A stretch of DNA of 64,000 bases from contig JAHFRA010000015.1 of the NCBI GenBank assembly GCA_023259035.1, positions 1 to 64,000 of the forward strand, in the 5' to 3' direction. Both the position numbers and the translations under genes were made by a program. The notes under the pieces were generated by a model. That model ran no database searches, was not told the origin of the DNA, and worked only from the letters and a program-made list of their open reading frames with translations. Origin of the DNA: Gallionella sp. Lineage in GTDB: Bacteria > Pseudomonadota > Gammaproteobacteria > Burkholderiales > Gallionellaceae. Positions 54,009 to 64,000 of this stretch are shown here, in pieces (position 1 is the stretch's first letter; each line of letters begins with the position of its first letter).

Positions 54009-54457
54009 TTGGTGTTCTTCGGCAGAATGGACACATCCAGCCAATATTCCGTGAGCCGGGCAATTGCCTTGATGAACCCCTCCAGATCCACGGGTTTCTT
54101 TACGTAGGAATTGGCGCCGGCGGCGTAGCATTTCTCAATGTCCTGTTCCGCATCGGATGTCGTCAGGACGATAACAGGAATCTTCATCAACTCCGGGTCA
54201 GCTTTGATTATTTGCAGCACCCCTCTGCCGTCCGTGCCGGGCAGATTCAAGTCGAGCAGAATAATGCTCGGTTTGGGTGCCTTGCCAGGACCGGAAAACT
54301 CACCGCGATGAAAAAGATAATCGAGCGCTTGATCGCCATTGGTACAGCGGTTAATGGGGTTGGCCAGGTTGGACTTTTTGAAAGCACGCACCGTGGCAAG
54401 ATAATCATCTTCGTTGTCTTCAACGATCAAGATACTTTTAGAGCTATCTGCAACCAT
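54005..54457 (-). CDS. Single-domain response regulator (Rcp1-like)
   Basis: 150 aa single REC domain. Phosphoacceptor Asp is in IILLDLNLPGTDGRGVL, with conserved Thr (VLTTSD) and Lys (VKKPVDLEGF). The length and sequence resemble response regulators paired with phytochrome-like kinases. Overlaps the kinase stop by one base (TAATG), so it is made with the upstream kinase and probably shuttles phosphate to the GGDEF protein. Confidence 0.92.
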   Translation of the reverse strand: MVADSSKSILIVEDNEDDYLATVRAFKKSNLANPINRCTNGDQALDYLFHRGEFSGPGKAPKPSIILLDLNLPGTDGRGVLQIIKADPELMKIPVIVLTTSDAEQDIEKCYAAGANSYVKKPVDLEGFIKAIARLTEYWLDVSILPKNTK

Positions 54458-55599
54458 TATGCCTCCCCGCTTAAAGTAAAGTAGAACACTGTTCCTTCGC
54501 CCGGCACGGATTCCAGCCAGATGCGGCCGCCGTGGCGTTCGACAATCTTTTTGACAATGGTCAACCCCGCTCCTGTGCCACCGCCGTATTTGTTTTGCTC
54601 ATGCAGCCGTTTGAATATCCGGAACACGCTGTCTTGATGATGAGGTTGGATGCCGATGCCGTTATCGCGGACATAAAAAACCGGGTGGGCGTTACGCCTG
54701 TCGCAACCGACTTCTACCCATCTTGACGGTTTATCGTTATATTTCACCGCATTGGAAATAAGGTTCTGGAACACTTCCCCGATGCGCGTGGCATCGCCGT
54801 GTACGGTGCCCAGACGGCCAGCGCGGCGAAGCTCGACGCCCTCCGCCCAGAGACGGCTCAAGTCTTCTGCCACAGCGTCGACGACTTCATCAACATCGAC
54901 AGTTTCCATGGCAAGCTCGGTGCTGCCAAGGCGGGAATAAGCCAAAAGACGGTCGATCAGGGTCGATAAACGCTCGGCCAGCCGCTGTATGCTGTCAATG
55001 TATTGCCGCGCGCTTTCATCCAGTTTATCGGCATAGTCTTCCTTCAGGAAACTCGCGTAGTTGTGGATGCCGCGCAACGGCTCCTTGAGGTCGTGTGCAG
55101 CGATATAGGCAAATTCATCCAGTTCCTTGTTTATGGCCACCACGCGCGCTTCATTCCGCTTGGATTCGATCAGCTCGGCTTCATACTTGAAGCGATAACG
55201 ATGCATGGCATCTATTGCAAAGCACACCACGAGCGCATCCGCAAACAGCGCTACGTTTGACCACATATTTCTTTGCATGAGCTCGAATGAAACGGTGTAA
55301 AAAGGAGGGGTAAGTATGAACGTGGCCATGGCCATCCCGATAAACGACGAGAGCATTCCCAGCCGGAATCCTCCAATGATGGCGGCAATCGCAATGGCGG
55401 GGAAAAAGGTTATATACTGGATTCCCGCCTCGAGGGGCGCGATCGCCATGCGCGCAAGCAGAGCAAGTGCCATCAGCGCCATCACGATCAGAAACTTGGC
55501 GATGCCACCGTATTTCGGGTGGGTGACAACATGCAGATAACCGGCAATTCGCCGTTCAAAACTACGAACGGACGCCGGCAAATAATTGGCTATGCTCAA
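54457..55599 (-). CDS. DUF4118 membrane histidine kinase
   Basis: 380 aa. Four hydrophobic segments (about 34-130) of the DUF4118/KdpD-type sensor are followed by a DHp helix with phosphoacceptor AAHDLKEPLRG (about 165-175) and a HATPase domain (N-box NLISNAVKYNDKP, G1 DNGIGI, G2 GGGTGAGLTIV). The input signal is unknown. Heads a kinase, single-domain regulator and GGDEF-regulator operon. Confidence 0.92.
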   Translation of the reverse strand: MSIANYLPASVRSFERRIAGYLHVVTHPKYGGIAKFLIVMALMALALLARMAIAPLEAGIQYITFFPAIAIAAIIGGFRLGMLSSFIGMAMATFILTPPFYTVSFELMQRNMWSNVALFADALVVCFAIDAMHRYRFKYEAELIESKRNEARVVAINKELDEFAYIAAHDLKEPLRGIHNYASFLKEDYADKLDESARQYIDSIQRLAERLSTLIDRLLAYSRLGSTELAMETVDVDEVVDAVAEDLSRLWAEGVELRRAGRLGTVHGDATRIGEVFQNLISNAVKYNDKPSRWVEVGCDRRNAHPVFYVRDNGIGIQPHHQDSVFRIFKRLHEQNKYGGGTGAGLTIVKKIVERHGGRIWLESVPGEGTVFYFTLSGEA

Positions 55600-56060
55600 T
55601 TTAGATTCCTCTGAAGATTGGAGTCTGCGGGCAGTTGAGGTGTGTTGTCAATAATGGACACGAACACGGGTTCCTGCTGCCAATTTTTTCGTAGGACTGG
55701 CGTTTAAACGCGTCGGAAAACCGATAACCCAACCAAGCTTTCTTACGCTGCCGACTGTAAAATGCTGATACGCTCAACTTATGTCCTGGTCTCGGCGCGG
55801 GCTGATGTCTCAGCTCGTTTTTGGGCAGCCCCAGGAAGCTTCCCATGTGCACAAACTGTTTGATTCATTGTGATTGCGCTGAGATTGTCTATCCATAAAT
55901 ATTGCGATAGCACGAACAGATGGCGTTGGATTGCTGTAGAGACCCGGTGTGACCGTCCGGTTTTGGCAAACATTAGCAGCAGGCCGGGTTTCGACCCGAC
56001 GTACAAACAAGTTATTTTGTTGGTACTGCACGGGCTAATTGACAACCAGATTCAATATTC
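55600..56060. other. Intergenic region, no gene recognised
   Basis: 461 bp between the kinase start and the fumC stop. Several weak frames occur on the minus strand (for example 55601-55852) but lack a ribosome site, conserved motifs or coherent codon use. It should contain the promoter of the kinase operon. No strong hairpin was seen. Confidence 0.4.
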
Positions 56061-57455
56061 TCAGGCATCCTTTGGATGAGTCATTTCCGCCACTTGCACC
56101 CAAAGGTCAAATTCATCTTTCGTAACATAGCCCAATACCAATGCCGCCTGCTTCAGCGTGCTGCCGTCGCGGTGTGCCCGTTTGGCGATTTCGGCGGCAC
56201 GGTCATAACCGATATGCGGAGTCAGCGCGGTCACCAGCATCAGCGAGCGTTCCAGCAGTTCCGCGATGCGCGCGTGGTTGGCTTCTATGCCGCGCACGCA
56301 ATGCTCCTCGAAGCTATCAATGCCGTCGGTGAGCAGGCGCACGCTCTGCGAAAAGTTGTGCGCGATGAGCGGCTTGAATACATTCAGCTCGAAATTACCC
56401 GAAGCCCCGCCGATTGTGATGGCGACATCGTTGCCGAATACCTGGCAGCACAGCATGGTCAGCGCCTCGCACTGGGTCGGATTTACTTTGCCCGGCATGA
56501 TCGAGCTGCCCGGCTCGTTATCCGGGATGCTGATTTCGCCTAGCCCGGAACGCGGGCCGGAGGCCAGCCAGCGCACATCGTTGGCGATTTTCATCAGCGC
56601 GGCAGCCAGCGTTTTGAGCGCGCCGTGCGCTGACACCAGCGCATCGTGCGCGGCCAGCGCGGCGAACTTGTTGGCGGCACTCTTGAACGGCAGGCCGGTG
56701 CTGCGCGCTAGCTCTGCGGCGACTCGCTCGCCGAATTCGATATGGGTATTCAACCCCGTGCCCACTGCGGTTCCGCCTGCCGCCAGTTCGTAAAGCGGAG
56801 TAAGTGCTGTGAGTATCACCGATTCCGCGAGATCGAGCTGAGCCGCATAGCCGGAGAATTCCTGGCCCAGTGTCAGCGGGGTTGCATCCTGCAAATGCGT
56901 GCGGCCGATTTTTGCTACATCAGCGAATGCGCCCGATTTTTCTTTCAGGGTTGTGCGCAGTGTGCGCAATGACGGGAGCAGTTTTTGCTGGATACCGGTG
57001 ACGGCAGCCACGTGCATCGCAGTGGGAAAAATGTCGTTGGATGACTGGCCGAGATTGACTTCGTCGTTGGGGTGAATTTTGCGCCCCTCGCCGCGCACGC
57101 CGCCAAGCAGTTCCGAGGCGCGGTTGGCGAGCACCTCGTTCATGTTCATGTTGCTCTGCGTACCTGATCCGGTCTGCCAGACGGAGAGCGGAAATTCATG
57201 GACATGCATGCCCGCCAACACCTCGTCCACCGCCTGAACAATGGCAGTCGCCTTCTCCTGATTCAGTAATCCCAAATCGCGATTGACCAGCGCGCAGGCG
57301 CGTTTGGCTTCAGCGAGCGCCATGATGATTTCATCCGGCATCCGCTCGGTCGAGATGTGGAAGTATTGCAGCGAGCGCTGCGTCTGTGCACCCCACAGCT
57401 GTCCCGCTGAAACCTCGATAACGCCAAACGAATCACGTTCTGTTCTGGTAGGCAT
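56061..57455 (-). CDS. fumC: Fumarate hydratase, class II
   Basis: 464 aa from the ATG at 57455, giving the canonical N-terminus [13 protein letters not shown]. Interconverts fumarate and malate in the TCA cycle, without an iron-sulfur cluster. Contains the SS loop signature [27 protein letters not shown], and THLQDATP. Length matches E. coli FumC (467 aa). Sits between the kinase operon and a glycan-modification pair. Confidence 0.96.
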   Translation of the reverse strand: MPTRTERDSFGVIEVSAGQLWGAQTQRSLQYFHISTERMPDEIIMALAEAKRACALVNRDLGLLNQEKATAIVQAVDEVLAGMHVHEFPLSVWQTGSGTQSNMNMNEVLANRASELLGGVRGEGRKIHPNDEVNLGQSSNDIFPTAMHVAAVTGIQQKLLPSLRTLRTTLKEKSGAFADVAKIGRTHLQDATPLTLGQEFSGYAAQLDLAESVILTALTPLYELAAGGTAVGTGLNTHIEFGERVAAELARSTGLPFKSAANKFAALAAHDALVSAHGALKTLAAALMKIANDVRWLASGPRSGLGEISIPDNEPGSSIMPGKVNPTQCEALTMLCCQVFGNDVAITIGGASGNFELNVFKPLIAHNFSQSVRLLTDGIDSFEEHCVRGIEANHARIAELLERSLMLVTALTPHIGYDRAAEIAKRAHRDGSTLKQAALVLGYVTKDEFDLWVQVAEMTHPKDA

Positions 57456-57580
57456 GATATTTTCCCATGCGAAATTTCGGTTGTTCAATCCCGTAAATTC
57501 ATCTCGCTAAACGTACCAAATAACCGATATGTTCGGCTGACAAAATGGTTTGTGAAACATGCGGGCTGGCGCATCAGCAT

Positions 57581-58948
57581 TCATAGGAAAAGTGTGCCCA
57601 GGTTGTTTATCAAGCGCATTTCATCCTCAGGTGTTTTGCGAAACTCGGCCTGCTCGGTTGGATGGCTAAAATAATTACCAATAACTTTGGGGATACGGAG
57701 TAATTTCTTGTTTTGCTGGTTGAGGATACCCCACCACGCCACGTCGGCGACAGAGAAAATAAGGCTTCCGTCTGCGAAACGCCAAGGGTAGTGTGGCACG
57801 CCAATGTGAGCGTCCATTCTCCACATTGTGGCAGGTCCCAAGGTGCCGCGCTCGCCCGTACCGCTACCTAGCCGCGTAACAGTACCTTGTGCTGGCGGCC
57901 ATGCATCTGGATTAAAAGGTATATGAGTAATGTCATAGCACTTCTCGATATCATCGGTATCAGCTTGCGAGTAACAGATATTCCAATCTCCGCCAATGAT
58001 TGTTGCGCCGGCATTCAACAGGGCATTCTGCATCAATTCCACCGCATCGACGGCGAGGCGGTCATCAAGGTTGAGATTCATTGTCAGTGGTGTTCGAACC
58101 ATGGACAATGCGACATTCCACGCTTGGTAGATGGTGAGCGACTCTCTTACCGACACAGCGTTTCCTTCGACCCATGAGGGCGGTATGTCGCCGCCGTCGA
58201 AAACATAAATGACATTGATCGGGACTGTCTGACGCTTGAGGTTTTCCGAATGGCCGCGCAGCAATTCCCAACGCCGCGGGTCGCCATGCCATACGGCGCA
58301 GAACACTGTGGTCATGGGCAATAGTTTTACGTCGCGGCGCTTGAATACATAGTCCTGCTCAATCTTGGTGACGAAGTCATACCCTTTGGTATTCATCAGC
58401 TTGGTGATTCGGCCATCATCGTAGTTGTTTTCGATCGTAAATACGGAAATTCTGAATTTATCAAGATCCAGCTCTGAAATGATGCTCAGCTCTGCGCCTT
58501 CAACATCGATTGAGCAATAATCGATGTCATAAAGGCCATAGTTTTCCAAGAGGGTAGATAGTTTGACGACACGCATTTTCTTCACAACACTTTCGGTCGA
58601 GAATTTTTTTAGCCGCTCAACATGACGTGGGTCGAAGTCTTGCGCCAGACCGCTTAGCATGGTCTCGTCGATACCCGCTTTGCTTTCGACAAAGTCGGCC
58701 TCGCCCTCAAAATTCGAGACGCATACCTGTTCGCAATGAGCTGTCCGCGTTGCCGCTAATTTGCTGAATGGAGCTGACTGCGGTTCAACGCAAAGGCCAC
58801 GCCAGCCCATTGATTGTTCGAAGAAGAGAGAGTTGCTGAATTTCTCGCCGTCATAAGCGCCGATATCCACAAATATGCCGTTCCGCTTGCCGAAAAAAAA
58901 TCTTTCGAAAAGGAATCGATCCTGTGAAACCTGAGAATAAAACTTCAT
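57581..58948 (-). CDS. FkbM methyltransferase fused to a family 2-type glycosyltransferase
   Basis: 455 aa from the ATG at 58948 (KFYSQVSQDRFLFERFF). N-terminal half (about 1-215): FkbM SAM methyltransferase with FVDIGAYDGEKFSNS, RGLCVEPQ and DYCSIDVEGAELSII. C-terminal half (about 220-450): GT-A-like segment MTTVFCAVWHGDPRRW...VIYVFDGG...NLDDR metal site and GGDWNICYSQ. Likely acts on a surface glycan, adding and O-methylating a sugar. Divergent from a second FkbM gene. Confidence 0.75.
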   Translation of the reverse strand: MKFYSQVSQDRFLFERFFFGKRNGIFVDIGAYDGEKFSNSLFFEQSMGWRGLCVEPQSAPFSKLAATRTAHCEQVCVSNFEGEADFVESKAGIDETMLSGLAQDFDPRHVERLKKFSTESVVKKMRVVKLSTLLENYGLYDIDYCSIDVEGAELSIISELDLDKFRISVFTIENNYDDGRITKLMNTKGYDFVTKIEQDYVFKRRDVKLLPMTTVFCAVWHGDPRRWELLRGHSENLKRQTVPINVIYVFDGGDIPPSWVEGNAVSVRESLTIYQAWNVALSMVRTPLTMNLNLDDRLAVDAVELMQNALLNAGATIIGGDWNICYSQADTDDIEKCYDITHIPFNPDAWPPAQGTVTRLGSGTGERGTLGPATMWRMDAHIGVPHYPWRFADGSLIFSVADVAWWGILNQQNKKLLRIPKVIGNYFSHPTEQAEFRKTPEDEMRLINNLGTLFL

Positions 58949-59955
58949 GGGCTGCCACCTGTCAGTTAAAATATGCCAAACTTTGCGCGCCATTTTATCG
59001 CAAAGCTGACATGCCGGCCTTGCAGGTTTCGACCTGCACCAACTTTGAAAATGATTATCACAATAATTCGAAAATGACGATTTTATTATTCGAACATGGC
59101 AGCAATACAAAAGCTAGCGACTCTGATTTTCCTGGCAGATGGCGCGAAATAATCTCTGACCCGCTTAATTTGTTGATTGAAAAACATCCGCTGGCAGGTT
59201 TTGTGCGCGATAACATGGTCGTTCTCCACAATGGGAATCGGGTCCCCGTTGAAGGCCCCGGCTCCTATTACGGCGGTTTCAGCCAGATTCTAATTTATAA
59301 CCGGGGAGTGCATGAACCTCTTGAGGAATACGTTTTTCAGGAATTAATAAAGATGCTTCCTGAATCACCTTCCATGCTGGAGTTGGGTGCCTATTGGGGG
59401 CACTATTCCATGTGGCTCAAAAGACTCAGGCCCGCTGCTTCCGTTTTTCTGGTCGAGCCCGAATTGCAGCATATCAAGACTGGCATGGCCAATTTTAGGT
59501 TTAATAATTTTAGCGGCGAATTTATACAGGCTTTTGTCGGCAAGGGCCATTTTGCTGTCGATGCCTACCTGCAAGCCAGAGGGATCGCGAAGCTGGATAT
59601 ACTTCATGCTGATATTCAAGGCTTTGAAGTGGAAATGCTTGATGACTGCACACAATCGTTACAGCAACAGTGCATCGACTATATTTTCATTTCTACCCAC
59701 TCGCAGCAGTTGCACGATGAAGTATTGCGGAGACTTCAGACGTTTAATTACAGGGTTGAAGTTTCCTCCGATTTTGACCATCAAACTACCTCGTTCGACG
59801 GTTTTGTTTTTGCTTCAAGCACCACCAAAGAAAAAGTTTTTTGCAACTTTAAGCCACTGGGCAGAACCGATATAGCTGAAAGCAGCCCAACCGACCTGGT
59901 GCTTGAGTTGGCAAAGTCCCTCAACATCAGCCCATCTTCTTCTCTCAGCGAATAA
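58924..59955 (+). CDS. FkbM family methyltransferase
   Basis: 343 aa from a GTG with AAAGGA 10 bp upstream. This start overlaps the divergent gene by 25 bp, so ATG starts at 59011 or 59074 are also reasonable; homology starts only near residue 100. The FkbM SAM site is SMLELGAYWGHYSMWLK, with LVEPELQ and the ILHADIQGFEVEML motif of O-methyltransferases acting on sugars or peptides. A DNA composition lower in GC than neighbouring genes hints at transfer. Confidence 0.72.
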   Translation: MKPENKTSWAATCQLKYAKLCAPFYRKADMPALQVSTCTNFENDYHNNSKMTILLFEHGSNTKASDSDFPGRWREIISDPLNLLIEKHPLAGFVRDNMVVLHNGNRVPVEGPGSYYGGFSQILIYNRGVHEPLEEYVFQELIKMLPESPSMLELGAYWGHYSMWLKRLRPAASVFLVEPELQHIKTGMANFRFNNFSGEFIQAFVGKGHFAVDAYLQARGIAKLDILHADIQGFEVEMLDDCTQSLQQQCIDYIFISTHSQQLHDEVLRRLQTFNYRVEVSSDFDHQTTSFDGFVFASSTTKEKVFCNFKPLGRTDIAESSPTDLVLELAKSLNISPSSSLSE

Positions 59956-60248
59956 CTTGGTTATTAATCCTACGGAAACATTAGGTTTTTTGGAGCTAAA
60001 AGAAAGGAAAAGAAAAGGGGAAAGCATCAAATTATTTTTATACAGCCACGCAGCTTGAGTTTGTTGAATTGGCGGGGATTAGCATTGAAACACGAGTGAG
60101 TTTATTCGGCTGAAGCCCACCTTTCCCAGTGACCGTTGCCACTAGGCGGTTATTGCGCTCATACGAGGCTGCTATATCAGCATGGATTCACATTCTTTAG
60201 TCGAGTATTCCGGTTCTGGTCAATCGCGAGAAACGGATACCCGGATTA
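59956..60248. other. AT-richer intergenic region
   Basis: 293 bp after the FkbM gene and before the acnA stop. It has an A-rich stretch (59995-60025) and no credible frame or repeat from the families seen elsewhere. It may be part of the transferred segment carrying the glycan genes. Confidence 0.35.
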
Positions 60249-63104
<2,856 letters not shown>

Positions 63105-63181
63105 GGCAGAGACTCCGAATTTGCAGGGTGTTGCAACGCCCCCCTTTTGCAAAAGGGGGGATTCAACCACGCGTATCTCAC

Positions 63182-63206
63182 CGTTTCCACGCGGAGCATG
63201 GGAACG
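63182..63206. repeat. CGTTTCCACGCGGAGCATGGG repeat, third copy
   Basis: Same 25 bp palindromic unit as at 23141-23165 (inverted) and 23245-23269. It lies between the acnA and queF genes, so it may mark a mobile or regulatory element. Confidence 0.7.
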
Positions 63207-63233
63207 ATGAGGACTCACTTCATGTTGCGCATT

Positions 63234-63653
63234 TTACCCGCGAGTATTCGACTGCGTATCAAACTGGCTGAGCTCGACAACCGGTGCGGGTTGCCAGCCC
63301 GGCTGGCGGTGTTCCGCCACAACATTGGTGAAGATGCCGCCGCGCACGTAGAATTTCGCGGTGAGACGCATGAAGCGCGGCTGGGCGGCGGCGGCCAGGT
63401 CGTCGAGGATGCGGTTGGCGACATCCTCGTGAAAATGCCCCTCGTTGCGGAACGACCAGATATACAACTTGAGGCTCTTCAGTTCGACGCATTTTTCGCC
63501 GGGGATGTAATCGAGGATCAGCGTGGCGAAATCCGGCTGGCTGGTCTTGGGGCACAGGCAGGTGAACTCGGGGATTTCCATGTGGATATGGTAGTCGCGC
63601 CGCGGGTTCGGGTTGGGGAAAGTTTCCAGCGTTTTATCGGGTTGCGTAGCCAT
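63234..63653 (-). CDS. queF: NADPH-dependent 7-cyano-7-deazaguanine (preQ0) reductase
   Basis: 139 aa type I QueF. Reduces preQ0 to preQ1 for queuosine synthesis in tRNA. Contains the thioimide-forming Cys in [17 protein letters not shown] and the specificity motif [19 protein letters not shown]. Length suits the single-domain form. Probably separate from acnA because of the intervening repeat. Confidence 0.95.
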   Translation of the reverse strand: MATQPDKTLETFPNPNPRRDYHIHMEIPEFTCLCPKTSQPDFATLILDYIPGEKCVELKSLKLYIWSFRNEGHFHEDVANRILDDLAAAAQPRFMRLTAKFYVRGGIFTNVVAEHRQPGWQPAPVVELSQFDTQSNTRG

Positions 63654-63860
63654 TTGGTGAGGTGTCCAGCTTCGGTTAGAATAGCGCGCATTATAACGTT
63701 GCGATGCTTGTGAAGCCTTTAGAAATTTGTTTTTTTCGGGATGAAGCGCAAGGAGCCGCGCAGCGAACGATGAGACATATCACATAGATAGGCGAAGAGT
63801 GAGCGAGCACGCGACACAGCGATTTGCCCGAAAAACAAATTTATAAAGGTTTCACCCAAA

Positions 63861-64000
63861 TTGCGTCTTTCCCAGATCAAGCTAGCCGGTTTCAAATCCT
63901 TCGTTGACCCCACGCACATTAAACTGCCGGGTCAAATCGTGGGCGTGGTCGGCCCGAACGGTTGCGGCAAGTCGAATGTCATCGACGCACTGCGCTGGGT
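63861..64000 (+). CDS. smc: Chromosome segregation protein SMC (N-terminal part, cut by window edge)
   Basis: 46 codons visible from a TTG at 63861, with AAAGG about 12 bp upstream. The sequence [20 protein letters not shown] leads to the ATPase Walker [17 protein letters not shown], diagnostic of SMC. The alternative start cannot be an ATG in this frame because none lies between the upstream stop and the TTG. SMC organises chromosomes and normally precedes zipA and ligA in many betaproteobacteria. Confidence 0.85.
   Translation, partial: MRLSQIKLAGFKSFVDPTHIKLPGQIVGVVGPNGCGKSNVIDALRW

Noticed and set aside
55601-55852. 83-codon minus-strand frame before the kinase gene
   Set aside because: No ribosome site, no motifs, and Arg/Ser/Pro-rich composition unlike neighbouring genes.

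Overview
The window looks like a chromosomal segment of a betaproteobacterium. Gene content and order (prfB-lysS, recO-pdxJ-acpS-nagZ, zipA-ligA-galU, ilvE-zinc finger-waaF, an S-methyl-5'-thioinosine phosphorylase, a coenzyme-B12 ribonucleotide reductase) best fit Nitrosomonadales/Gallionellaceae-type iron or sulfur oxidisers. That placement is an inference from gene content, not from a marker-gene comparison. No rRNA, tRNA, CRISPR array or complete insertion sequence was found. Most genes are housekeeping genes. They are separated by unusually many palindromic repeats and by a few decayed genes.

Layout. 1-4180 (minus): a TetR-controlled ABC efflux set, adaptor, permease, ATPase, [250 bp MITE-like element], TetR, TolC (cut by the window edge). 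4345-7638 (minus): copper ATPase, a small DUF2892 membrane protein and a Crp/Fnr regulator with a CRP-like palindrome between the last two. 7856-13687 (minus): lysS, an orphan antitoxin, prfB with its programmed +1 frameshift, a PEGA lipoprotein, a CBS protein and rppH. 13857-19194: class II ribonucleotide reductase preceded by two NrdR boxes, a DUF1015 protein, a dead ISKra4-type transposase and a truncated GGDEF gene. 19287-21792: radC diverging from coaBC-dut. 22070-25635: an SPFH / DUF4178 / small protein / DUF350 membrane operon of unknown function. 25852-31000: methyltransferase, HDOD protein, PAS chemoreceptor, aminotransferase. 31392-36298: ParA-like ATPase, VF530, a degenerate pseudouridine synthase, an outer-membrane barrel facing a FecR-type protein, a DUF4149 membrane protein and HigBA.

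36383-42751 (plus): uvrB, greB, P-II, recO-pdxJ-acpS and nagZ. A scar of two dead defence/toxin-antitoxin genes (42765-43061) precedes zipA-ligA-galU-hpt-mtiP (43219-48788), a tightly overlapping run. 48841-51176 (minus): ilvE, a zinc-finger protein and waaF. 51365-55599: a membrane adenylate cyclase converging on a histidine kinase, response regulator and response regulator-PAS-GGDEF operon. 56061-63653: fumC, a methyltransferase-glycosyltransferase fusion diverging from a second FkbM methyltransferase, aconitase and queF. The first codons of smc close the window.

Points of interest are the repeat ecology (at least five palindrome families, one sitting at the deletion junction of the dead transposase), a structured in-frame insertion in LigA, a repeat-like palindrome inside the ZipA linker, the uncharacterised SPFH-DUF4178-DUF350 operon, a pseudouridine-synthase homologue that appears to lack its catalytic aspartate, and the scar separating zipA from its usual partner smc.
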